NCBI GenBank assembly: GCA_030606845.1
Contig: JAUWFP010000174.1
Coordinates: 1 to 5,170, forward strand
DNA from: Anaerolineales bacterium
GTDB lineage: Bacteria; Chloroflexota; Anaerolineae; Anaerolineales; E44-bin32
Length of the DNA: 5,170 nucleotides
Direction: 5' to 3'
The stretch's first letter is position 1. Each line of letters opens with the position of its first letter. Under the pieces are notes generated by a model. That model did no database searches and was not told the origin of the DNA. It saw nothing but the letters and a program-made list of their open reading frames with translations. This document shows positions 1 to 4,799 of this stretch, piece by piece. Position numbers and translations under genes: made by a program.

Positions 1-253
1 GCGTCCAGGCATCTGGCAGAGGTACGGCGGGTGTGTGAGTCGCCGTGGGCTGGCCGAGACGCGCAGGCACAGTTGGTGGCGGGAACGGATTGTAGAAGAA
101 ACCAACATCGATGTAAGGATTCACGAAAAGGGCTGCCGCAGCCGCACCTGCACCGAGAATCGCAATCAACACAATGAAGGTCAATAGATTAAAAAAGATA
201 CTCCCGATAATGCTGGGGCGTTTCCGGCGTACTGTTTGGAAATTCTCATCCAT
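1..253 (-). CDS. Membrane-anchored protein of unknown function (N-terminal part only)
   Basis: An open frame with no stop runs from an ATG at 253-251 to the left edge, giving 84 visible residues. The first 12 residues are polar and end in a basic RRKR cluster (9-12). A single hydrophobic segment follows at about 14-44, ending in an Ala-rich run. After it comes an aromatic stretch (VGFFYNPF) and a Pro/Thr-rich tether (residues 58-80). The basic cluster before the membrane segment predicts the N-terminus inside and the rest outside the cell. There is no lipobox cysteine. A good ribosome-binding site, AGGAGAAG, lies just upstream of the ATG. The gene starts 23 nt after the stop of the foldase lipoprotein, so the two are probably co-transcribed. 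I do not recognise the family; the informative domain would lie outside the window. It may be an anchored extracytoplasmic protein, but no function can be assigned. Confidence 0.75.
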   Translation of the reverse strand, partial: MDENFQTVRRKRPSIIGSIFFNLLTFIVLIAILGAGAAAAALFVNPYIDVGFFYNPFPPPTVPARLGQPTATHTPAVPLPDAWT

Positions 254-276
254 GGTCTTCTTCTCCTGCCTAACCC

Positions 277-1182
277 TTATTGCGTGATGAAGGTTTGAAT
301 ATCAGCGGATACGCGCTCCGTCGCTAGCCAACTCTCAACCGCGCGCTCACCAAGTGCTTGTCTAACGCTGTACGCTAACAGCCGGTCTTCACGATCTATG
401 ATTTCTAGGATGTGGTATCCAATTTCGCTCTTGACAACTGTGCTGATCTCTCCAGGTTGAAGGGAGAAAGCAGCCGATTCCACCTCGGGCCATAATAAGA
501 AGCCCTTGGGAAACCATCCCAGGTCGCCGCCTGCAGGTCTTGTGCTGGAATCAATGGAGTATAGTCGAGCAAGGGTGTCAAAGTCAGCCCCGTCTTGAAG
601 CCCTGCTCGCAATTCATCTGCCTCAGCATCAGAGGCGACCAGGATGTGCCGGGCGTGCACTTGCTCTGTGATATCGGGCACCTGATCTGCAAGATAAGCC
701 ACCATCCAAGCGGCTTCTATCTCCTTGGTCAATGCTGACCGCAGAGTCTCCTGGGTGTAGCCGTTAAGCTCCATCCACAACTCGAATTCTCCCAAATCTC
801 CTGCGCTTTCGATCATTAGATTCAGCCTATCATCGATCTCGGTTTGTTCGACATTAAAACCGTTCGCCTTTGCGCCTTGCGCGAGAAGCACTAAATCGAT
901 CATGCTGTCGAGCAGTTCACTCTGGTATGCGCCCAAGGTTGCAAGGTCTATGCCAGAATCGGTTTTCGAATATTCATACCGAATAATTTCGAGATCGAAG
1001 TGCTCAAGCAGAATACCTTCGCCATTCACGCTCGCAGCGAGGGGTTCGGGCGTTGGCGTCGGGGGTGCTGGAGTAACTGTGGGAGGAGGGGTAGGATTGA
1101 GTATGGGCAGGGTGATTCGCCCGCACCCCGCTGCACCCAGCAGACCTATGAAGAGTGTGACGAGCGCTTTGCGGTGAACCAT
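277..1182 (-). CDS. Lipoprotein foldase: parvulin-type peptidyl-prolyl cis-trans isomerase (PrsA/SurA-like)
   Basis: Predicted lipoprotein of 301 residues from the ATG at 1182-1180. The signal peptide has a short basic start (MVHRK), a hydrophobic core and a lipobox LGAAGC, with Cys20 as the expected lipidated residue. A Pro/Thr tether follows (about 30-47), then a SurA/PrsA-type N-terminal chaperone region (about 50-170). The parvulin rotamase domain spans about 175-262. It shows ARHILV with His179, the GGDLGWFPKG loop (218-227), AFSLQPGEIS and GYHILEI with His257; these two histidines are the conserved active-site pair of the family. The protein should be anchored outside the membrane, helping exported proteins fold by prolyl isomerisation. 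The frame also opens further upstream at ATG 1194 and GTG 1203. I chose 1182 because a TATAAT box covers 1193-1198, so a transcript from that promoter would lack the upstream starts, and because it gives a compact signal peptide. Readthrough from rnj could still use GTG 1203, which has AAGGGA upstream. Function confident; start uncertain. Confidence 0.9.
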   Translation of the reverse strand: MVHRKALVTLFIGLLGAAGCGRITLPILNPTPPPTVTPAPPTPTPEPLAASVNGEGILLEHFDLEIIRYEYSKTDSGIDLATLGAYQSELLDSMIDLVLLAQGAKANGFNVEQTEIDDRLNLMIESAGDLGEFELWMELNGYTQETLRSALTKEIEAAWMVAYLADQVPDITEQVHARHILVASDAEADELRAGLQDGADFDTLARLYSIDSSTRPAGGDLGWFPKGFLLWPEVESAAFSLQPGEISTVVKSEIGYHILEIIDREDRLLAYSVRQALGERAVESWLATERVSADIQTFITQ

Positions 1183-1192
1183 GACGAAAGGC

Positions 1193-1220
1193 ATTATACC
1201 CACCCATCAATCCCTTGCAA
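1193..1220 (-). promoter_or_regulatory. Sigma70-type promoter for the foldase gene
   Basis: On the minus strand, TTGCAA (1220-1215) and a perfect TATAAT (1198-1193) are separated by 16 bases. The -35 box matches consensus at 4 of 6 positions and the -10 box at all 6. Transcription would begin about 7 bases past the -10 box, near 1186, only a few bases before the ATG at 1182, so the message would be nearly leaderless. The promoter lies in the gap after rnj and would let the foldase and the next gene be expressed apart from rnj. Confidence 0.5.
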
Positions 1221-1229
1221 TGGATGGGT
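1202..1229. repeat. 7-bp inverted repeat overlapping the foldase promoter
   Basis: ACCCATC (1202-1208) and GATGGGT (1223-1229) form a perfect 7-bp inverted repeat around a 14-base loop that contains the -35 box. It starts 11 bases after the rnj stop codon. It lacks the T-run of an intrinsic terminator on the minus strand, so it is more likely an operator, an RNA-processing hairpin at the 3' end of rnj, or chance. No regulator can be named. Confidence 0.3.
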
Positions 1230-1240
1230 TTATGTTTTTC

Positions 1241-2884
1241 TCACTCGTTTCTTGATATGAAGGCGAAGACCATCGGTTTGCGCTTGGTTTCTGTGAAGAA
1301 GAACCGGGAAAGTTCATTTTCAATACGGTCTTCCAAGCCTTCACTTAGATCTTTCTCGGCGACTTTTAATACAAGTTTGCGTGCTTCGTCGAAAAGGTCC
1401 ACTGCCTCGCGCACGAAAACGAATCCCCTTGAGACAATCTCCGGCTCGCCAATAACGCGATTCCGGTCACAATCTAGATTGACATGGATGATAACGAGAC
1501 CTTCGCGCGCTAATGCCTCGCGCTCGCGCATGACTTTCGGGCCGATGTCACCCACACCACTCCCGTCTACGAAGATATAACCGCCCGGAAAGCGTTCGCC
1601 GATCTTCATTTCCCCATTGGAAAACTCGATAGCGGTTCCATTCTGTACTACCGCGATCCGCTCCTGAGGGATGCCGATCTCGCGAGCAAGGGCGGCGTGT
1701 TGTTTTAGATGACGCAGCTCGCCGTGGATGGGAATGAGGTGTTTGGGTTTAACCAATTGCATTAGGAGCTTCATCTCATCCTGGTTGGCGTGACCGGACA
1801 CGTGCACGGGCAGGATTGGATCATAGATTACTTCGGCGCCGCGGTCGAAGAGGCGATTGATTGTCCGATGAACCCCTTCCTCATTCCCTGGAATCGGTGT
1901 TGAAGAGAGAACGATCGTATCCCCTGAGATGAGGTCGAATTGACGATTGCTCCCGTTTGCGAGACGACCCAAGATGGAGGAGGGCTCGCCCTGTGTACCT
2001 GTACACATGAGAACGACCTTCGATGGTTTCATCTTGAGGGCTTGATCCAGGGGGACGACAAGGCCGTCCGGAAGTTCAAGATATCCCAGGTCGCGAGCCA
2101 TTTTTGAGTTGTCGACCATGCTCCTGCCGACGAATGCGAGGGAGCGGCCATGCATATGTGCGGCGTTTGCAACTTGCTGCATTCGCGAGATCAGGGAGGC
2201 GAAGGAGCCAATTAATATGCGTCCTTTCGCCTGGCGGAGTACCTGATCGAAAGCTGGGTCAATCACGGTTTCGGAGGGGGTCCAGCCTGGTTCGTCGGCA
2301 TTAGTGGAATCTGCCATCAGGGCGAGGACGCCCCGTGCGCCTAGTTCCGCCAGCTTACCGAAGTCCGGAGGCCAGCCATCGACCGGCGTATGATCGAATT
2401 TGTAATCACCCGAATGAACGATCAACCCCGCGGGCGTCGTAATCCCTAGTCCGACCCCGTCGGGTATGGAATGGCAGACATGAAAAAACTCTATGTTAAA
2501 GGGGCCAAGCTGCAATTCATCTTCGGCCGCGATGGTGTTAAGCTGTGCTTTCTCAAGTAATCCACCACGGCGGAGCTTCACTTCTAGCAAGCCGCGGGTG
2601 AGTTTTGTGGCGTAAATCGGAACGTTGAATTCTTCGATAACGTGCCGAATTGCTCCGGTGTGATCTTCGTGACCATGCGTGATAATGATCCCGCGTATTT
2701 TGCTCTTCTTGTCTTCCAGGTATTTATAATCGGGGATGATGTAGTCGATCCCTAACATGTCGTTCTCTGGAAACATGATGCCCGAATCGATGATGAGGAT
2801 ATTATCCCCATATTCAATCGACATCATGTTCTTACCTACTTCCCCCAATCCTCCCAGGGGGACAATTCTCAATAACTTACTCAT
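1241..2884 (-). CDS. rnj: Ribonuclease J (metallo-beta-lactamase/beta-CASP nuclease)
   Basis: Predicted 547-residue RNase J, a normal length for the family. This cytoplasmic zinc-dependent enzyme combines 5'-to-3' exonuclease and endonuclease activity and acts in mRNA decay and rRNA/sRNA maturation, mainly in bacteria lacking RNase E-centred decay. The metallo-beta-lactamase core shows GGLGEVGKN (11-19), HGHEDHTGA (70-78; ligands His70, His72, Asp74, His75), His138 in CHSIPD and Asp160 in HSGDYKFD. The beta-CASP insert includes ADSTNADEPG (191-200), GSFAS (226-230) and STPIPGNE (328-335). HVSGHANQDE (361-370) and PIHGEL (385-390, His387) complete the active site. The C-terminal domain (about 450-547) carries NRVIGEPEIVSRGFVF. 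All expected catalytic residues are present. The ATG at 2884-2882 is preceded by AAAAGGAT with about 10 bases of spacing, and MSKLLRIVPLGG is a typical N-terminus. The downstream foldase gene starts within 60 bases and is probably partly co-transcribed. Confidence 0.97.
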   Translation of the reverse strand: MSKLLRIVPLGGLGEVGKNMMSIEYGDNILIIDSGIMFPENDMLGIDYIIPDYKYLEDKKSKIRGIIITHGHEDHTGAIRHVIEEFNVPIYATKLTRGLLEVKLRRGGLLEKAQLNTIAAEDELQLGPFNIEFFHVCHSIPDGVGLGITTPAGLIVHSGDYKFDHTPVDGWPPDFGKLAELGARGVLALMADSTNADEPGWTPSETVIDPAFDQVLRQAKGRILIGSFASLISRMQQVANAAHMHGRSLAFVGRSMVDNSKMARDLGYLELPDGLVVPLDQALKMKPSKVVLMCTGTQGEPSSILGRLANGSNRQFDLISGDTIVLSSTPIPGNEEGVHRTINRLFDRGAEVIYDPILPVHVSGHANQDEMKLLMQLVKPKHLIPIHGELRHLKQHAALAREIGIPQERIAVVQNGTAIEFSNGEMKIGERFPGGYIFVDGSGVGDIGPKVMREREALAREGLVIIHVNLDCDRNRVIGEPEIVSRGFVFVREAVDLFDEARKLVLKVAEKDLSEGLEDRIENELSRFFFTETKRKPMVFAFISRNE

Positions 2885-2920
2885 ATGTAATACATCCTTT
2901 TCACTTTGTTAAGTGGTTGT

Positions 2921-2949
2921 TTAATAAAATAAATCCCGTCGGGCGTCAA
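2921..2949 (-). promoter_or_regulatory. Sigma70-type promoter for rnj
   Basis: On the minus strand, TTGACG (2949-2944, 5 of 6 consensus) is followed after 17 bases by TATTAA (2926-2921, 4 of 6). The predicted start is near 2914, leaving a leader of about 30 bases before the rnj ATG. A small perfect hairpin, CACTT/AAGTG with a 4-base loop (2902-2915), lies right at the predicted 5' end of the message. Confidence 0.45.
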
Positions 2950-2959
2950 GCCTGGCGGG
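2921..2959 (-). terminator. Probable intrinsic terminator of the cold-shock gene
   Basis: Read on the minus strand, CCCG (2959-2956) pairs with CGGG (2938-2935) and GGC (2952-2950) pairs with GCC (2944-2942), with a 3x3 internal loop between them and a 5-base apical loop. An A/T-rich tail (ATTTATTTTATT) follows at 2934-2923. It lies about 30 bases past the stop codon of the cold-shock gene. The stem is short and interrupted, so termination may be partial. It physically overlaps the rnj promoter. Confidence 0.4.
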
Positions 2960-2989
2960 GTGTGAGCCATAACCAAGCAGATTAGGGGG

Positions 2990-3202
2990 TCAATTCAAGC
3001 GAGTGACATCGGTGGCTTGGAAGCCGCGAACCGTGTTCTCGAGATAGAAAGCGACCTTCTCGCCCTTGCTTAGTAATTGAAATCCCTCACCGGCGATGTC
3101 GCGATAGTAGACGAAAACATCTTCCCCATCTAGGGCATCGATATACCCGTACCCTTTGGATCCGTCAAAAGACCGTACGATTCCGGTTGTCCGTTTTGGC
3201 AC
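2990..3202 (-). CDS. Cold-shock-domain nucleic-acid-binding protein
   Basis: A 70-residue single cold-shock domain (OB-fold) protein, the usual length for CspA-type RNA/ssDNA-binding chaperones. From the chosen start, RNP1 is KGYGYI (about 16-21) and RNP2 is DVFVYY (about 28-33), followed by GEKVAFYLENTVRGFQATDV, the expected C-terminal strands. RNP2 has Tyr where bacterial Csp proteins usually have His (VFVHF), which keeps an aromatic binding face. The frame opens upstream to an ATG at 3274, but the conserved domain begins at about TTGIV. I chose the GTG at 3202-3200 because a perfect GGAGG sits 6 bases upstream of it; the same GGAGG abuts the ATG at 3208 with no spacing, and the promoter's -10 box lies at 3226-3231. 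The ATG at 3208 (72 residues) is the alternative. The gene is probably monocistronic, divides from the B12 operon and may act on mRNA structure, a role compatible with neighbouring RNase J, but that link is inference. Confidence 0.88.
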   Translation of the reverse strand: MPKRTTGIVRSFDGSKGYGYIDALDGEDVFVYYRDIAGEGFQLLSKGEKVAFYLENTVRGFQATDVTRLN

Positions 3203-3225
3203 GTACATCCTCCAAGCAAGCGTGA

Positions 3226-3255
3226 ATTCTATCACACAGGCTATCCGCTGGTCAA
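3226..3255 (-). promoter_or_regulatory. Sigma70-type promoter for the cold-shock gene
   Basis: On the minus strand, TTGACC (3255-3250, 5 of 6) and TAGAAT (3231-3226, 5 of 6) are separated by 18 bases. Transcription would begin near 3219, giving a leader of only about 16 bases that contains the GGAGG. This rules out the upstream in-frame starts for this transcript. The long structured leader seen in some cold-inducible csp mRNAs is therefore absent. Confidence 0.6.
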
Positions 3256-3407
3256 TCAGACTCATACTTATCATAGAGTGTCAGAACCAAACCCTGGCGA
3301 TTGCACGAAAATAGCCTGTCTCCCTGTAGAGATTTGTAATACTCCATTGATTAAGCCTATTTAGGAGGGAAAACAGACGGAATAGCCCAGTACCCGATCC
3401 GATTCGC
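3256..3407. other. Intergenic spacer between divergent promoters
   Basis: About 150 bases lie between the cold-shock and B12-operon promoters, with no supportable gene on either strand. It holds a short palindrome, CCTATTTAGG (3356-3365), and two copies of AATAGCC (3310-3316 and 3381-3387). A strong Shine-Dalgarno-like TAGGAGGG (3362-3369) has no start codon at a usable distance. An operator is possible but cannot be supported. Confidence 0.4.
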
Positions 3408-3436
3408 TTGACCGGGCCTCCTCACAGGGATATACT
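3408..3436 (+). promoter_or_regulatory. Sigma70-type promoter of the B12 uptake operon
   Basis: TTGACC (3408-3413) and TATACT (3431-3436) each match consensus at 5 of 6 positions, with the ideal 17-base spacer. The predicted start, near 3443, is about 14 bases before the first paired base of the cobalamin riboswitch, as expected for a riboswitch leader. This is the best-placed promoter in the window. Confidence 0.75.
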
Positions 3437-3456
3437 GCGTGCCAACAATCGATTAT

Positions 3457-3596
3457 GGGCGAAGGTGGTCTGTTGCCCGGAAGCACAGACCGCCAAGGGG
3501 AAGCCGGTGACCGAAGATTGACTCGGAAGTCCGGCGCTGTCCCGCAACTGTAAGGACGGGTTCATTCCGTCCAAGCCAGGATACCCACCTTCGCCC
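3457..3596 (+). promoter_or_regulatory. Cobalamin (B12) riboswitch aptamer
   Basis: This RNA element binds adenosyl- or another cobalamin and switches off B12 uptake genes. The closing helix P1 is a perfect 12-bp pairing of GGGCGAAGGTGG (3457-3468) with CCACCTTCGCCC (3585-3596). A P2-type hairpin pairs CTGT/ACAG around 3470-3488. The conserved core is intact: GGGGAAGCCGGTGA (3497-3510), CGCTGTCCCGCAACTGTAA (3535-3553) and the B12 box GCCAGGATACC (3575-3585). GCCGG (3503-3507) pairs with CCGGC (3531-3535). Inside it, a small hairpin CCGA/TCGG (3511-3526) carries loop AGATTGAC, the L5 position. GGACGG/CCGTCC (3554-3572) forms the peripheral hairpin. It sits between a strong promoter and a terminator, directly upstream of a BtuF/BtuC-type importer, exactly where this class is expected. 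The exact ligand form (adenosyl, methyl or hydroxo) cannot be read from the sequence. Confidence 0.96.
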
Positions 3597-3652
3597 GATG
3601 TTCTCAGCTCCTTCGCGGAAAGGATGGGTTGCTTATGACTGCTCCAACTTGA

Positions 3653-3693
3653 GGCCTTCCCGATAATCTCGCAGGGGAAGGCCGATTTCTTTT
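3653..3693 (+). terminator. Rho-independent terminator of the riboswitch expression platform
   Basis: GGCCTTCCC (3653-3661) pairs perfectly with GGGAAGGCC (3675-3683), giving a 9-bp GC-rich stem with a 13-base loop. A T-rich tail, ATTTCTTTT (3685-3693), follows. It lies 56 bases past the aptamer and 66 bases before the binding-protein gene, so it should stop transcription when B12 is bound. A possible antiterminator pairs GGAAAGG (3617-3623) with CCTTCC (3655-3660), with one bulged base. The terminator loop contains AATCT (3665-3669), complementary to AGATT (3515-3519) in aptamer loop L5. Confidence 0.85.
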
Positions 3694-3722
3694 CACAATA
3701 CGTCATCCAAATGATGCACTAG

Positions 3723-3739
3723 GCGCCGTGCACCGGCGC
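3723..3739 (+). other. GC-rich hairpin just upstream of the btuF ribosome-binding site
   Basis: GCGCCG (3723-3728) and CGGCGC (3734-3739) form a perfect 6-bp stem around TGCAC. It ends a few bases before the ribosome-binding site GAGAGGAA. An overlapping alternative hairpin, TGCAC (3715-3719) with GTGCA (3728-3732), cannot form at the same time. No T-run follows, so it is not a terminator. It may affect translation initiation or mRNA stability, but this is unproven. Confidence 0.4.
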
Positions 3740-3759
3740 GACGAAGAGAGGAAGTTGCG

Positions 3760-4797
3760 ATGTTTCTAAATGGTTCAAGTCAACGCCCCCAAAAGGCGAT
3801 GGCTCGTTTGATTTTCACGATTATCACGGTAATGATCATAGGACTCGTGCTTTCGGCTTGTGGTGGTCCATCTGCACCAGCAGAGGAGCCAGTCGAAAGT
3901 TCAATCCCAACTCTAGCACCGGCGGAGATGCAAGAACCCACCATCGAGCCGACAGAGGATGTTTACCCGCTTACGATTGTTGACGGCATGGACCGCGAGG
4001 TGGTTCTTCCGGGTCCAGCACAGCGGATCGTGTCCATTGCGCCATCCAACACTGAGATACTCTTCGCCATCGGGGCGGGAGATCAAGTTGTCGGTCGGGA
4101 CGAAGTTTCGGATTTCCCTCCAGAAGCACTCGATGTTCCCAGCATTGGCAGCACCTATGGTGAACTCAACACCGAGGCCATTCTAGCGTTGGAGCCCGAT
4201 CTTGTGCTTGCAGCGACAATCACCAGCCCGGAGCAGGTGCAAACCCTCGAGGTCCTTGGTATTCCTGTCTTCCTGCTCGCCAACCCGGATGATTTCTCGG
4301 GCTTGCTTGAAAACATTGGGGTAGTAGGCATTCTGACTGGGCATGAGGCCGAGGCTGAAGCTCTCGCAGCGGGACTTGATGAGAGGATTGAAGCGGTAAC
4401 TCAGAAAGCAGCAGACGCGGAGCTCGTGAGCGTGTTTTATGAAGTAGACGGCACGGATCCGACCGCGCCCTGGACGACGGGAGCCGGAACTTTCCAAGAT
4501 GTACTCATCGGACTCGTCGGTGGTGAGAACATTGCCCTCGACATCGCCGGGTGGGGGCAAATGAGTTTGGAGGAGATCGTCACCCGCGATCCCCAGGTCG
4601 TCATCTTCGGTGAAGGACCATGGGTCCCGACGACGGTAGAATCCTATTCGGATCGTTCAGGTTGGGGGGAGATCGCCGCTGTCGTTGATGGCCGTGTCTA
4701 TGGAATTGACACGAATTGGGTCGATCGTCCCGGGCCGCGGCTGGTAGACGCACTTGAAGAAATGGCGTTAATGATCCATCCGGAGCTCTTTGAATAA
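3760..4797 (+). CDS. btuF: Cobalamin/corrinoid ABC-importer substrate-binding lipoprotein
   Basis: Predicted 345-residue class III periplasmic-binding-type protein (BtuF/FhuD/FepB fold) that captures corrinoid outside the membrane and delivers it to the permease. The signal peptide spans about 1-33 and ends in the lipobox LSAC, with Cys34 lipidated. A Pro/Glu/Thr-rich acidic tether covers about 37-68. The N-lobe carries RIVSIAPSNTEILFAIG (89-105) and LNTEAILALEPDLVLA (136-151). A helix bridges to the C-lobe, which has WGQMSLEEIVTRDPQVVIF (265-283) and the C-terminal RPGPRLVDALEEMA. In E. coli BtuF one glutamate per lobe docks on the permease; Glu139 and Glu271 are the likely equivalents. The ATG at 3760 has AGAGGA 7 bases upstream; Met14 (3799) is a less likely start. 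Cobalamin as substrate rests mainly on the upstream riboswitch, since this fold also binds siderophores and haem. The protein is tethered to the membrane, not free, which fits a monoderm cell. Confidence 0.92.
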   Translation: MFLNGSSQRPQKAMARLIFTIITVMIIGLVLSACGGPSAPAEEPVESSIPTLAPAEMQEPTIEPTEDVYPLTIVDGMDREVVLPGPAQRIVSIAPSNTEILFAIGAGDQVVGRDEVSDFPPEALDVPSIGSTYGELNTEAILALEPDLVLAATITSPEQVQTLEVLGIPVFLLANPDDFSGLLENIGVVGILTGHEAEAEALAAGLDERIEAVTQKAADAELVSVFYEVDGTDPTAPWTTGAGTFQDVLIGLVGGENIALDIAGWGQMSLEEIVTRDPQVVIFGEGPWVPTTVESYSDRSGWGEIAAVVDGRVYGIDTNWVDRPGPRLVDALEEMALMIHPELFE

Positions 4798-4799
4798 AA

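Noticed and set aside
1215..1580. Plus-strand open frame of 121 codons over the 3' end of rnj
   Set aside because: The product is a Ser/Arg-rich low-complexity shadow of conserved RNase J codons.
2882..2896. Four-codon leader frame (MYYI) whose TGA overlaps the rnj ATG
   Set aside because: The only ribosome-binding-like sequence abuts its ATG with no spacing, so it is unlikely to be translated; the same AAAAGGAT serves rnj.
3362..3369. Strong Shine-Dalgarno-like TAGGAGGG upstream of the B12 operon promoter
   Set aside because: No ATG, GTG or TTG follows at a usable distance, and no open frame begins there.
3422..3706. Open frame of 94 codons on the minus strand across the riboswitch
   Set aside because: It is antisense to a highly structured RNA with strong family motifs, its product resembles no protein family, and the plus-strand promoter, aptamer and terminator explain the sequence.
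3711..3722. Three-codon frame ATG-ATG-CAC-stop between terminator and btuF
   Set aside because: It has no ribosome-binding site and is too short to support as a leader peptide.
4183..4560. Minus-strand open frame of 125 codons inside btuF
   Set aside because: It is fully antisense to the conserved binding-protein gene, and its product has no recognisable domain.
3760..4797. Iron-siderophore or haem binding as the role of the substrate-binding lipoprotein
   Set aside because: The fold allows it, but the cobalamin riboswitch directly upstream in the same transcript makes B12 or a related corrinoid the better call.
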